From Cephalotus follicularis (taxonomy: Eukaryota > Streptophyta > Magnoliopsida > Oxalidales > Cephalotaceae): a stretch of 64,000 bases of DNA. The notes below the pieces were generated by a model. The model did not search any database, was not told where the DNA came from, and saw only the letters and a list, made by a program, of their open reading frames with translations. The stretch spans positions 1 through 64,000 of the forward strand of contig BDDD01005249.1 of assembly GCA_001972305.1 (NCBI GenBank), read 5' to 3'. The position numbers were made by a program, and so were the translations under genes. Positions 1-11,446 of the stretch are shown here, in pieces (position 1 is the first letter of the stretch; each line of letters starts with the position of its first letter).

Positions 1-1193
1 GATCAATTGGAATGATCTTTCTCTTTGTTTCCAAGCTCTTCAGCAAATAATTCTTTTAATTTCAGCAGGTTCAATCTATATCATGAAAGCATGTTGTTCA
101 GTCATTAACAAGTAGGTTGTCTAGATTATCCAGCTACAATAGCTGTCCTAACAGTGATTCAACAATAGTTCATTAAGCCATTTAACTATCCTTTTTCACT
201 TCCCTTTGAACTCTATGTCAATCATCATTCAATTTTGGGTTCCTTGATCTTAATGTGCTGACAGAAGGTATACATGTGCTTAGGGAAATCAGTAAGTTTA
301 TATCATTCTAACTAACAACAACAATAATCCAATCTAGAGGTTACCATATCCATTTATACTTGAACCATCATTACTTTCAATTTCTATTCTAGAAGATGTT
401 GATTCCTAACGAAGTTAACAGAAGACATTAACATTCTCCTAGTTATACTATCATCATTTTAACAGTGAGTTCGAATTTACAAACTTACCAAGAGTCCAAA
501 GCTTCCAAGTCTTTGAGTTCCACTCCAAATCCTCAATGCAAGCTCCAATAATCCCAGCAACTCTCCTCAATTTCCAGTGTTTCTAACACTCTCTCTCAGC
601 TCATGCACAGCTGATATAGGGCTCAGGGACCTTGAATTCTCCAGAGTTCTTTAACTTAGCTTCTCTCATTCCTCTCTCTCTCTCTCTCTCTCACATGCAC
701 CTCTTTCTCACCTTTCTCTCCTTTTCTTTTGCAGGTTACAGGTCTGCAACTTGCAGGTGGAATAGAGGGCATGCAAGCACTCTAATTTGCATGCTCTGGC
801 AGCTCCTGTCATGCATGACACCTGCCCACCATGCATTCCTTGTCGTTTCAGTCACACAGGCATGCAAAGACACCTGTTCTGTACTGATCCAGTCAACTGT
901 CTTCAACTGGCAGTTGACTGTCCACAAAACGCATCAGGCAGTCGACTGCTCCCCCTGTGACAGTCGGCTGTCCCTTCATAAACCAGGAAGTTGACTGCAC
1001 CCCTGTGGCAGTCGGTTGTAATTGGCTGTTTTAGGGGTCTTGAGTTTGATACTTCACCAAATGTTCATCCATTCATCCCAAGCAATTATCAATCATAAAA
1101 AAAAATTATTATAATTGGACATTAAATTCAAATGAGTGCACATTTTATTAATCATTATTACAATATACACGAATTGAATTTGCTGTCATTACA
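1..1193 (-). repeat. Element A LTR, left copy (cut by window edge)
   Basis: This stretch repeats at 5726-6932 and 8540-9741, which identifies it as part of an LTR. Read on the minus strand it begins TGTAATGACAGC at 1193, directly after a purine-rich tract at 1194-1210, as a 3' LTR should. The other end lies outside the window. It holds a CT microsatellite near 672-691, several CATGC motifs between 694 and 870, and a TCGAC-type array at 891-1018. No coding content. Confidence 0.85.
891..1018. repeat. TCGAC-core motif array (element A LTR)
   Basis: Six copies of a nonamer related to AGTCGACTG start at 891, 912, 940, 962, 989 and 1010. Steps are 21, 28, 22, 27 and 21 bp. Variants are AGTCAACTG, AGTTGACTG, AGTCGGCTG and AGTCGGTTG. 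Function is not known; a protein-binding array in the LTR control region is an inference. Confidence 0.8.
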
Positions 1194-1239
1194 TTCCCAT
1201 CTCCTTAAAGAACATTCGTCCTCGAATTTAGTCCTTACA

Positions 1240-1644
1240 TTAAATTCCAAACAAGTGGGGAAATGTCTCCCCCATTTCATCCTCATGTTCCCACGTAGCT
1301 TCCTCCGCTCCGTGAAAATGCCACAGCACTCTGACCATAGGGATGGTCTTCTTCCTTAGAACCTTTTCCATTCTACCCACAATCCTCGTCGGCCTTTCCT
1401 CATATGTCAATCTCGGGCTAATGAACCCCGGGGCGTAGCTCAGAATGTGAGATGGGTCAGGTACGTACTTCCGTAGCATTAAAACATGAAATACGTTATG
1501 CACATCCGATAAACTAGGCGGTAGTGCAACCTGGTATGCTACCTCCCCCACTCTCTCCAGTATCTCGTAAGGTCCAATATACCTTGGAGCCAACATCCCT
1601 TTGAGGCCAAAATGGTGTATCCCTTTCGAAGGCGAGATCTTCAA
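1240..1644 (-). pseudogene. Element A integrase C-terminus and chromodomain-like tail
   Basis: A 134-residue open stretch. Its first half carries the GPYEILERVGEVAYQ and HNVFHV motifs found at the end of plant gypsy integrases. The last 45 residues (KTIPMVRVLW to TWEHEDEM) match the degenerate chromodomain of Tekay-type elements, thought to guide integration to chromatin. It lies next to the LTR, as expected for the 3' end of pol. A near copy is at 6979-7383. Confidence 0.85.
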
Positions 1645-1809
1645 GAAAACATGATCTCCCTTCTCGAATTCCAGCTTTCTTCTCTTGCTATCGGTGTAAC
1701 TCTTCTACCAACTTTGTGTAGCTAGCAGTCTCTTCTTGATCATCTCCACTTTATCAGTGGCCGCTCGTACCAAGTCCGGTCCAAGCACTTGTCTCTCACC
1801 TACCTCGTC

Positions 1810-2391
1810 CTAGCAAATAGGTGATCTGCATTTTCTCTCGTACAAAGCTTCATAGGGAGCCATTCCAATGCTGGTGTGGAGACTGTTATTGTAGGAGAAC
1901 TCAATCAATGCCAAATGATCCTCCCAACTCCCAGCAAAATCAATCATGCAAGCCCGAAACATATTCTCCAGAGTCTGGATAGTACGCTCAGACTGTCCGT
2001 CAGTCTGTGGGTGAAATGCAGTGCTAAAGCTTAAGGTCGTTCCCATTGCTGATTGGAACTTCTTCCAGTACCTTGAGGTAAATCTAGCATCTCGGTCGCA
2101 GACAATACTGACCAGCACCCCATGCAATCTCAGTATCTCCCGGATATACAATCGAGCAAGCTTCTCGATAGAATATGTCATGTTCATCGGAAGAAAGTGA
2201 GCAGACTTGGTGAGTCTGTCCACTACTACCCACACTGCCTCATGCTGATTCCGTGACCTCGGCAATCCTGACACAAAGTCCATGGTCACATGATCCCATT
2301 TCCATTCAACCATGGGTAGTGATTGTAGCAGTCCCGCAGGTTTCTGATGTTCAGCCTTCACTCTCTGTCCAGGTACTCGCGAATACTCCAC
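1810..2391 (-). pseudogene. Element A integrase core
   Basis: A 193-residue stretch with the integrase core words WDHVTMDFVSGLP, VDRLTKSAHF, CDRDARF and [13 protein letters not shown], which hold the acidic catalytic positions of the DDE family. The enzyme joins element DNA to the host chromosome. A longer copy of the same region is at 7444-8187. Part of a fossil pol region. Confidence 0.88.
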
Positions 2392-2992
2392 AATCCAGAA
2401 TCACTATACTGAGCAGTCAGAATACGTTCCAGAAGTTCCGGTTGTGCTCTCATACTTGCCACAATAACTCCTCGGGAAACCATGAACGGATTCCATCTCT
2501 GAAATTCCTCCAATAGCTTCCACTGTGAAACCATAGATCCAGCAATCATCGCCTTGCGACTCAACGCATCAGCCACTACATTCGCCTTTCCCAGGTGGTA
2601 TTGAATATTACAGTTATAGTCATTAAAGAACTCCACCCATCGCCTCTGTCTCATGTTGAGCTCCTTTTGGGAAAACAAACATTACAAACTCTTATGGTCA
2701 GTAAAGATCTCAACTGAGCACCATAGAGGTAGTGCCTCCATTTCTGCAAAGCAAACACTATGGCTGCCAGCTCAAGATCGTGTATGGGGTAATTTTCCTC
2801 GTACGGCTTCAACTTCCTTGATGCGTATTCAATCGCCCTGCCATGTTGCATAAGTACGCATCCCAATCCTTTCCCAGAAGTATCAGTGTAGACAGTAAAT
2901 CCCTCATTACCCTCCGGTAATGCCAACACTGGAGCCGAAATCAACCGACTCTTCAACTCTTGGAAACTTGCCTCACCAGAATCATCCCACAC
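2358..2992 (-). pseudogene. Element A RNase H region
   Basis: Two overlapping open stretches code for the gypsy RNase H and its end: [48 protein letters not shown] and, further on, MRQRRWVEF and ADALSRK. RNase H degrades the RNA strand during reverse transcription. It sits between RT and integrase, the gypsy arrangement. Confidence 0.85.
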
Positions 2993-3004
2993 AAAACTGG
3001 ACTT

Positions 3005-3748
3005 CTACTGTGTCAACTGTGTTAGTGGTGTAGCAAGTTTCGAAAATCCCTTGATGAACCTTCGGTAATAGCCAGCCAACCCCAAGAAACTACGAACCTC
3101 CGTAACGTTCCTCGGTTGGGGCCAATCAACAATACTTTCAATCTTTGAAGCATCCACTGACAATCCTTCACTCGACACTATGTGACCTAGCAAAGTCACA
3201 TGATCTAGCCAAAATTCGCACTTGCTGAATTTGGCGTATAGCTGTTCCTTCTGTAGTGTCTGCAGTACAATTCTCAAATGTTGCATGTGTTCCTCGATGC
3301 TCTTTGAGTAGATCAGGATGTCATCTAGGAATATAATGACAAACTGGTCCAGATAAGGTTGAAACACTCTGTTCATCAAACACATAAAGGCTGCAGGAGC
3401 ATTTGTCAAACCAAACGGCAGTATCAGAAATTTGTAGTGCCCATATCTGGTTTGAAATGTAGTCTTCTCCACATCGCCTTCTCGGATCCTCAGCTGATGA
3501 TAACCTGTCCTTAGGTCAAGCTTGGAGAATACAGTTGAGCCTTGCAGTTGGTCGAACAACTCCTCAATATGTGGCAGAGGATACTTGTTCTTCACAGTCA
3601 CCTGGTTTAGCAGCCTGTAGTCAATGCATAGCCGCATTGATCCATCTTTCTTTTTCACAAAGAGAACTGGTGCTCCCCACGGTGATACACTCGGTCTAAT
3701 AAAGCCTTTATCAAGGTAATCTTGAAATTGGGTCTTCAACTCCTTCAC
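3005..3748 (-). pseudogene. Element A reverse transcriptase
   Basis: A 247-residue stretch covering most of the RT fingers, palm and connection: [59 protein letters not shown] and FLDDILIYS, the last holding the paired catalytic aspartates. The end ([14 protein letters not shown]) is the usual bridge to RNase H. Fossil pol fragment. Confidence 0.9.
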
Positions 3749-4129
3749 TCATAAGCTCTTCATTCCCGAGGTAACCCCAAAATCTTGGATAGGCAATACA
3801 GTCAACCAGCGAATAGTTGAATCCTAGCTATCGTGATCTCACTACGCTATATTATCGCATCGGTCAACAAGCTATCACTGGTTGGAGTATTCACCTCCAA
3901 CATCTATTGCAACACACAGTAACACCATGCAAGTCATATAGAAAACATGATGTAACGAATGAGTATGTGGTTATGGATCAATGAATGCATGATCAATTAT
4001 ATACTAAATATCATTAGATAAGTATAACCTGACCTTGCATGATTCTTTTCCCGGTATCCTTCTGCTGTGAAGATCCAGTTGTAGTACCGCTACTACCAGT
4101 AGGTCCAGTAAATGCGATTTTTTGACCCT

Positions 4130-4236
4130 TCAGACAGCCACTCATTCTATGGTCTGATGCCCCACACATTAGGCACTTCCCAGCCTTCTTCCAACACCTA
4201 CTTTCATCATGGTTCGAACGACCACAGAAACCACAC
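4130..4236 (-). pseudogene. Element A Gag zinc knuckles
   Basis: Read on the minus strand, two CCHC knuckles follow each other: CGFCGRSNHDESRC and CLMCGASDHRMSGC, both C-x2-C-x4-H-x4-C. This is the RNA-binding nucleocapsid part of Gag. It is short, outside any long open frame, and lies close to the LTR at 4304. Confidence 0.75.
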
Positions 4237-5462
4237 CTTCCAAAACTCTGTTGGCTGCTTCGATTAGGAGTTCGGGAACGAGAAAGGATTCGCAGTATTA
4301 CATTGTCACACCCCGTATTTCCATACTTTTACGTTAAGACAAGCATAATAATATTCCAGCATTCCATTCAATAATTCATAAATAAATTTACGAAAGCATT
4401 CGATAAGCCAAAATATAAATACAATTCATCCGCACGCATCCCATACTACGTGCAGGTACAATCCAACAATATCCTTAACAGAAGGAAATACAAAACAAAC
4501 ACGGGATGTGATCCGTTCGATACAAAACAAATTACAGTACATCATAACAAAATAACAACCTTAAATCGAAAGTAGAAGCTCTCCAAGCTTCAGCAGTAAC
4601 TCCGATCTCTTCGCTTAATCTGAAATTGTAGGGGGTTAGCCGTTGTCCTCACTTGGCTAAGTAGGAAGATAATGCATGCTAAGGAATATATGAATGCAAC
4701 ATGTATGATAGTTTATATTTAAAATAATATTTCAGTGTGCCAATATAAAAGCAAACATGCCAAGTGGCCATACACAATCCATATGCAAGAATACCGCACA
4801 AGGGTACAATCAATCAGTCCAGTAGTTTGTCCGAAGACCAGTATTGGGCTCAAGACGTCGCTAACCCCTAGCCTACGTCGAGCCACCTAGCTATCACCCC
4901 AATTCCGCTGATGATAGGAGGTAAACAGTACTACCGGCATTTAGTGGGCAGATAACAGTACACGGTCTACGATGCAGATCAGTATGGTGAATAAGCACTA
5001 GCCAACTCCTGGCACATAGGCTCACCGTCGTAATCAGTGATATCTTCCCATCACTCGACCACAGTATGCATAGACAGTCTATCAATCAATTGAGTCCAAT
5101 AATATTACATATATATATGATATGCAATATAAAAATGTTTTCTTTAGAAACATATAACATTTCAGTGATCGTACATCTCATATGAGGAAACGATATCAGT
5201 ACAGTATTGGTTTCCAATTCGGAAACAAAACAGTAGGTGATAAAACAGTAGGTGCTTGTAAACAATAGTTTTCATTTTGAGAATGATAGTTAAACCATGA
5301 ATTGTGCATATAGCACATAGTTCGTTCGATCGTTGAAATATAAGTAATAGCGATGTTGAATAACATCAAAACAGTATATACTATATAATGGTGGCATATA
5401 AAATTCAATAACAGTACAAGACAGTAGCAATTCAATCAATATTATGCAATTTTACCCAGGAC

Positions 5463-5575
5463 AGTCGACTGCTCTCAAGAAAAGTCGGCTGCTTTGGTTG
5501 AGTAGTCGACTGCTTTGCCTTAGCAGTCAACTGGATAGGGTTGAGTAGTCGACTGCCATGAAGAACAGTCGACTG
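5463..5575. repeat. TCGAC-core motif array (element A LTR, inner cluster)
   Basis: Six nonamers start at 5463, 5483, 5504, 5525, 5547 and 5567, so steps are 20, 21, 21, 22 and 20 bp. Four are AGTCGACTG; one is AGTCGGCTG and one AGTCAACTG. The spacer sequences differ, so only the motif and its period are kept. Confidence 0.85.
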
Positions 5576-6394
5576 CTTCTGCCCAGAAAGTGCAAGCAGT
5601 AGCAGTTTGTATGCAATTCAATGTCCAATTCCACACATGCAATCATACAGAAAATAACATACATGGTATGCATAAAATATCTTCCATAACATATCACTAC
5701 CCCTACCTCAATAGCTTATCCCAAGATCAATTGGAATGATCTTTGTCTTTGTGTTTCCAAGCTCTTCACCAAATAATCCTTTTAATTTCAGCAGGTTCAA
5801 TCTATATCATGAAAGCATGTTGTTCAGTCATTAACAAGTAGGTTGTCTAGATTATCCAGCTACAATAGCTGTCCTAACAGTGATTCAACAATAGTTCATT
5901 AAGCCATTTAACTATCCTTTTTCACTTCCATTTGAACTCTATGTCAATCATCAATCAATTTCGGATTCCTTGATCTTAAAGTGTTGACAGAAGGTATACA
6001 TGTGCTTAGGGAAATCAGTAAGTTTATATCATTCTAACTAACAACAACAATAATCCAATCTAGAGGTTACCATATCCATTTATACTTGAACCATCATTAC
6101 TTTCAATTTCTATTCTAGAAGCTGTTGATTCCTAACGAAGTTAACAGAAGACATTAACATTCTCCTAGTTATACTATCATCATTTTAAAAGTGAGTTCGA
6201 ATTTACAAAATTACCAAGAGTCCAAAGCTTCCAAGTCTTTGAGTTCCACTCCAAATCCTCAATGCAAGCTCCAATAATCCCAGCAACTCTCCTCAATTTC
6301 CAGTGTTTCTAACACTCTCTCTCAGCTCATGCACAGCTGATATAGGGCTCAGGGACCTTGAATTCTCCAGAGTTCTTTAACTTAGCTTCTCTCA

Positions 6395-6396
<2 letters not shown>

Positions 6397-6430
<34 letters not shown>
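6397..6430. repeat. CT microsatellite in element A LTR
   Basis: About 16 CT units. The equivalent tract has about 10 units in the left LTR (672-691) and about 15 in the right LTR (9212-9242), so slippage has acted since the LTR copies separated. Confidence 0.9.
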
Positions 6431-6433
<3 letters not shown>

Positions 6434-6628
6434 TGCACCTCTTTCTCACCTTTCTCTCCTTTGCTTTTGCAGGTTACAGGTCTGCAACTTGCAGGTGGAA
6501 TTGAGGGCATGCAAGCACTCTAATTTGCATGCTCTGGTAGCTCCTGTCATGCATGACACTTGCCCACCATGCATTCCTTGTCATTTCAGTCACACAGGCA
6601 TGCAAAGACACCTGTTCTGTACCGATCC

Positions 6629-6756
6629 AGTCAACTGTCTTCAACTGGCAGTTGACTGTCCAGAAAACGCATCAGGCAGTCGACTGCTCCCCCTGTGACA
6701 GTCGGCTGTCCCTTCATAAACCAGGAAGTTGACTGCCCCCCTGTGGCAGTCGGCTG
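6629..6756. repeat. TCGAC-core motif array (element A LTR, outer cluster)
   Basis: Six motifs start at 6629, 6650, 6678, 6700, 6727 and 6748, matching the array at 891-1018 in order and spacing. Forms include AGTCAACTG, AGTTGACTG, AGTCGACTG and AGTCGGCTG. Confidence 0.8.
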
Positions 6757-6978
6757 TAATTGGCTGTTTTAGGGGTCTTGAGTTTGATACTTCACCAAAT
6801 GTTCATCCATTCATCTCAAGCAATTATCAATCATAAAAAAAAAATTATTATAATTGGACATTAAATTCAAATGAGTGCACATTTTATTAATCATTATTAC
6901 AATATACACGAATTGAATTTGCTGTCATTTCATTCCCATCTCCTTAAAGAACATTCGTCCTCGAATTTAGTCCTTACA

Positions 6979-7383
6979 TTAAATTCCGAACAAGTGGGGA
7001 AATGTCTCCCCCATTTCATCCTCATGTTCCCACGTAGCTTCCTCCGCTCTGTGAAAACGCCACAGCACTCTGACCATAGGGATGGTCTTCTTCCTTAGAA
7101 CCTTTTCCATTCTACCCACAATCCTCATCGGCCTTTCCTCATATGTCAATCTCGGGCTAATGAACCCCGGGGCGTAGCTCAGAATGTGAGATGGGTCAGG
7201 TACGTACTTCCGTAGCATTAAAACATGAAATACATTATGCACATCCGATAAACTAGGCGGTAGTGCAACCTGGTATGCTACCTCCCCCACTCTCTCCAGT
7301 ATCTCGTAAGGTCCAATATACCTTGGAGCCAACGTCCCTTTGAGGCCAAAATGGTGTATCCCTTTCGAAGGCGAGATCTTCAA
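6979..7383 (-). pseudogene. Element A integrase tail and chromodomain, right unit
   Basis: A 134-residue stretch almost identical to that at 1240-1644, with GPYEILERVGEVAYQ, HNVFHV and a final chromodomain-like segment ending near FPHLF. Same role and placement next to an LTR. Confidence 0.85.
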
Positions 7384-7443
7384 GAAAACATGATCTCCCT
7401 TCTCGAATTCCAGCTTTCTTCTCTTGCTATCGGTGTAACTCTT

Positions 7444-8187
7444 CTACCAACTTTGTGCAGCTAGCAGTCTCTTCTTGATCATCTCCACTTTATAAGTGGC
7501 CTCTCGTACCAAGTCCGGTCCAAGCACTTGTCTCTCACCTACCTCGTCCCAGCAAATAGGTGATCTGCATTTTCTCCCGTACAAAGCTTCATAGGGAGCC
7601 ATTCCAATGCTGGTGTGGAGACTGTTATTGTAGGAGAACTCAATCAATGCCAAATGATCCTCCCAACTCCCAGCAAAATCAATCATGCAAGCCCGCAACA
7701 TATTCTCCAGAGTCTGGATAGTACGCTCAGACTGTCCGTCAGTCTGTGGGTGAAATGCAGTGCTAAAGCTTAAGGTCATTCCCATTGCTGATTGGAACTT
7801 CTTCCAGTACCTTGAGGTAAATCTAGCATCTCGGTCGCAGACAATACTGACCAGCACCCCATGCAATCTCAGTATCTCCCGGATATACAATCGAGCAAGC
7901 TTCTCGATAGAATATGTCATGTTCATCGGAAGAAAGTGAGCAGACTTGGTGAGTCTGTCCACTACTACCCACACTGCCTCATGCTGATTCCGTGACCTCG
8001 GCAATCCTGACACAAAGTCCATGGTCACATGATCCCATTTCCATTCAACCATGGGTAGTGATTGTAGCAGTCCCGCAGGTTTCTGATGTTCAGCCTTCAC
8101 TCTCTGACAGGTCAAACATCTTGCTACATATTTATCGATTTCTCTCTTCATACCGCTCCACCAGTAGCTCCTTTCAGGTCGTGCCAC
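7444..8187 (-). pseudogene. Element A integrase core, right unit
   Basis: A 247-residue stretch. It starts with the end of the H2C2 zinc-binding domain (CLTCQRVKAEH) and continues through the core motifs WDHVTMDFV, CDRDARF and [13 protein letters not shown] to WDEVGERQVLGPDLV. It covers more of integrase than the left-unit stretch at 1810-2391. Confidence 0.88.
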
Positions 8188-8480
8188 ATCTTGGAACTTC
8201 TTGGGTGAACACTATACTTCGATTTGTGAGCTTGTTGCAGTAGCTCATTCTTGATGCTCTCGTCACTCGGAACACATATGCTCCCTCGGAACCTCAATAT
8301 GTCATCAGTATGAATGGAGAACTCAGAATCAGCGTCTAGGTTCTCGCGAATACTCCACAATCCAGAATCACTATACTGAGCAGTCAGAATACGTTCCAGA
8401 AGTTCCGGTTGTGCTCTCATACTTGCCACAATAACTCCTCGGGAAACCATGAACGGATTCCATCTCTGAAATTCCTCCAA
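8148..8480 (-). pseudogene. Element A integrase N-terminal region, right unit
   Basis: The stretch contains [37 protein letters not shown] and SKMWHDLKG, the typical lead-in to the gypsy integrase zinc-binding domain. It overlaps the integrase core stretch in another frame and ends at the boundary with LTR sequence. Confidence 0.75.
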
Positions 8481-9208
8481 TATGCATAAAATATCTTCCA
8501 TAACATATCACTACCCCTACCTCAATAGCTTATCCCAAGATCAATTGGAATGATCTTTGTCTTTGTGTTTCCAAGCTCTTCACCAAATAATCCTTTTAAT
8601 TTCAGCAGGTTCAATCTATATCATGCAAGCATGTTGTTCAGTCATTAACCAGTAGGTTGTCTAGATTATCCAGCTACAATAGCTGTCCTAACAGTGATTC
8701 AACAATAGTTCATTAAGCCATTTAACTATCCTTTTTCACTTCCCTTTGAACTCTAAGTTAATCATCATTCAATTTCGGATTCCTTGATCTTAAAGTGTTG
8801 ACAGAAGGTATACATGTGCTTAGGGAAATCAGTAAGTTTATATCATTCTAATTAACAACAACAATAATCCAATCTAGAGGTTACCATATCCATTTATACT
8901 TGAACCATCATTACTTTCAATTTCTATTCTAGAAGCTGTTGATTCCTAACGAAGTTAACAGAAGACATTAACATTCTCCTAGTTATACTATCATCATTTT
9001 AATAGTGAGTTCGAATTTACAAACTTACCAAGAGTCCAAAGCTTCCAAGTCTTTGAGTTCCACTCCAAATCCTCAATGCAAGCTCCAATAATCCCAGCAA
9101 CTCTCCTCAATTTCCAGTGTTTCTAACACTCTCTCTCAGCTCATGCACAGCTGATATAGGGCTCAGGGACCTTGAATTCTCCAGAGTTCTTTAACTTAGC
9201 TTCTCTCA

Positions 9209-9245
<37 letters not shown>

Positions 9246-9741
9246 TGCACCTCTTTCTCACCTTTCTATCCTTTGCTTTTGCAGGTTATAGGTCTGCAAC
9301 TTGCAGGTGGAATAGAGGGCATGCAAGCACTCTAATTTGCATGCTCTAGCAGCTCCTGCCATGCATGACACCTGCCCACCATGCATTCCTTGTCGTTTCA
9401 GTCACACAGGCATGCAAAGACACCTGTTCTATACCGATCCAGTTGACTGTCTTCAACTGGCAGTCGACTGTCCACAACACGCATCAGGCAGTCGACTGCT
9501 CCCCCCGTGAAAGTCGGCTATCCCTTCATAAACCAGGAAGTCGATGCCCCTCTGTGGCAGTCGGCTGTAATTGCCTGTTTTAGGGTTCTTGAGTTTGATA
9601 CTTCACCAAATGTTCATCCATTCATCCCAAGCAATTATCAATCATAAAAAAAATTATTATAATTGGACATTAAATTCAAATGAGTGCACAATTTATTAAT
9701 CATTATTACAATGTACACGAATTGAATTTACGGTCATTACA
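8481..9741 (-). repeat. Element A LTR, right copy (partial)
   Basis: Matches 5667-6932 of the central LTR over about 1.26 kb with few differences. It ends at the same LTR terminus (GTCATTACA on the plus strand) and then meets plus-strand element F. It carries the CT microsatellite and the outer motif array (9441-9567). Confidence 0.85.
9441..9567. repeat. TCGAC-core motif array (right element A LTR)
   Basis: Six motif positions at 9441, 9462, 9490, 9512, 9539 and 9559, repeating the 21, 28, 22, 27, 20 spacing of the other two LTRs. Some copies differ in sequence from the matching copies there. Confidence 0.75.
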
Positions 9742-9779
9742 TTCCTGGGGCGGTACCTATATCTAAATCACCTTATAGG

Positions 9780-10730
9780 ATGGCACCACTCGAGCTGCAA
9801 GGGCTGAAGGAGCAGTTGCAAGAATTGTTAGATCGGGGTTTTATCCAGCCAAGTGTTTCACCGTGGGGAGCTCCGGTTTTGTTTGTGAAGAAGAAAGATG
9901 GATCTATGAGACTGTGTATTGACTATAGAGAACTAAATCGGATCACTGTTCATAATAAATACCCTTTGCCTAGGATTGATGACCTATTTGATCAACTCCA
10001 AGGTGCACGGTATTTTTCTAAGATCGATTTGAGGTCCGGATATCATCAGTTGCTGATAAAAGATGAGGATGTGCCTAAGACCACTTTCCGCACACGGTAT
10101 GGGCATTATGAATTTCTGGTGATGCCATTAGGGCTTACGAATGCACCGGAAGTTTTCATGGACCTAATGAATCGGGTTTTTCATGAGTTTTTGGATCGGT
10201 TTGTTATTGTGTTCATCGATGATATTTTTGTGTATTCGAAGTCGAAGAAAGAACATGAAGATCAACTTCGTATAGTGCTTTGTATTGTGAGGAAGAATCA
10301 GCTATACGCAAAGTTCTCTAAATGTGAATTCTGGTTGGAACATGTGGCATTTTTAGGCCATGTGGTTACAGCAGAAGGGATTACTGTGGATCCTGCTAAG
10401 GTTGAAGCTATTACTAAATGGCCGAGACCTACTACAGTATCAGAGGTTAGGAGCTTTCTGGGTTTAGCTGGTTACTATAGGCGGTTCGTGGAAGGCTTTT
10501 CCTCTTTAACCTTGCCACTGACTCAGCTTATGAGGAAGGGAGCAAAGTTTGTGTGGAATGATGAATGGGAGGCAAGTTTCGAGAAACTGAAGGACGGTCT
10601 TCTGTCTGCACCGATTCTTCGTCTACCATCTGGGTCGGGAGGATACCAGATTTATAGTGATGCTTCTAAAAAGGGTTTGGGTTGTGTTCTGATGCAGCAT
10701 GGTCATGTGATAGCATATGCTTCGAGATAG
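9780..10730 (+). pseudogene. Element F reverse transcriptase and start of RNase H
   Basis: A 316-residue stretch with [51 protein letters not shown] (catalytic aspartate pair) and [14 protein letters not shown], then the RNase H opening [18 protein letters not shown]. Good length and preserved motif order. Belongs to a fossil element. Confidence 0.9.
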
Positions 10731-11372
10731 TTGAAGCCTTACGAGTTGAATTATCCTACACATGATCTTGAGTTTGTGGCAGTTGTGTTTGCATTGAAGA
10801 TTTGGAGGCACTACTTGTATGGAGAAACTTGTGACGTCTTTACCGATCATAAGAGTCTCAAGTACATCTTTACGCAGAATGAGAAAGTGGCTATAGCAAG
10901 GGAGAGGTTGAAGGCGGCTCAATCTCGACAGAAAAGTTATGCGGACAAACATCGAAAGGATTTGGAGTTCAAGGTAGGTGAACATGTGTTCTTAAAAGTT
11001 TCACCTTGGAAAGGCGTCCGACAGTTTGGACTGAAGGGAAAGTTAAGTCCTCGGTTTATAGGACCGTTTGAAATTCTGGAGAGGGTTGGCGTAGTTGCGT
11101 ATCGGTTAGCTTTGCCTCCACAGTTATCTCATGTTCATAATGTGTTCCATGTGTCCTTGTTGAGGGGTTATCAGTATCATCCCTTACACGAGGTCCACTA
11201 TCCTCTGGACAGCATTCGGGAGGATCTATCTTATGATGAGGAGGCGGAGGCTATTCTGGATCGACAGGAACGGGTTACACATAGCAAGACCATTCCGTTT
11301 GTGAAGGTGTTATGGAGGAACCATCCCGAACGTGGGGCTACCTGGGAGATGGAGGAGCACATTCAGGAATGA
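10731..11372 (+). pseudogene. Element F RNase H part and integrase C-terminal part
   Basis: Begins in RNase H ([33 protein letters not shown]). From about residue 60 it reads as the end of integrase ([39 protein letters not shown]). The last part is a chromodomain-like segment ([21 protein letters not shown]). The parts present do not make a whole pol. Confidence 0.85.
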
Positions 11373-11434
11373 TACCATCGTTTGTTCGTTTAAGGTAAGA
11401 GTGTGTTAAGATTTCGGGATGAAATCTTCTTTTT

Positions 11435-11446
11435 AGTGGGGGTGGA
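11435..11446 (+). other. Element F polypurine tract
   Basis: The purine-rich AGTGGGGGTGGA lies immediately before the LTR start TGTAATACCC. It is the expected plus-strand primer for reverse transcription. Confidence 0.8.

Larger units (their letters stand above)
1194..4303 (-). mobile_element. Element A internal region, left unit (Ty3/gypsy)
   Basis: On the minus strand the order is Gag zinc knuckles, reverse transcriptase, RNase H, integrase and chromodomain-like tail, the Ty3/gypsy order. The RT wording ([15 protein letters not shown]) and the C-terminal chromodomain-like segment point to a plant chromovirus of the Tekay/Del type. The unit is incomplete and broken in several places; I see no primer-binding site next to the right LTR. 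Between RT and the zinc knuckles (about 3750-4100) I recognise no protease. Confidence 0.85.
4304..6932 (-). repeat. Element A LTR, central copy
   Basis: A complete-looking LTR of about 2.63 kb. On the plus strand it starts TGTCACACCCCG and ends at the same place as the left LTR (1193). It is flanked on both sides by element A internal sequence, so it serves as 5' LTR of the left unit and 3' LTR of the right one. It contains two TCGAC-type arrays (5463-5575, 6629-6756) and a long CT microsatellite. Confidence 0.85.
6933..8480 (-). mobile_element. Element A internal region, right unit (partial)
   Basis: Nearly identical to the left unit over its integrase half, and bounded on both sides by element A LTR sequence. 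Only the 3' part of pol is present (integrase N-terminus, core and chromodomain-like tail). With the neighbouring units it forms LTR-internal-LTR-internal-LTR, the usual product of unequal exchange between copies of one element. Confidence 0.85.
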
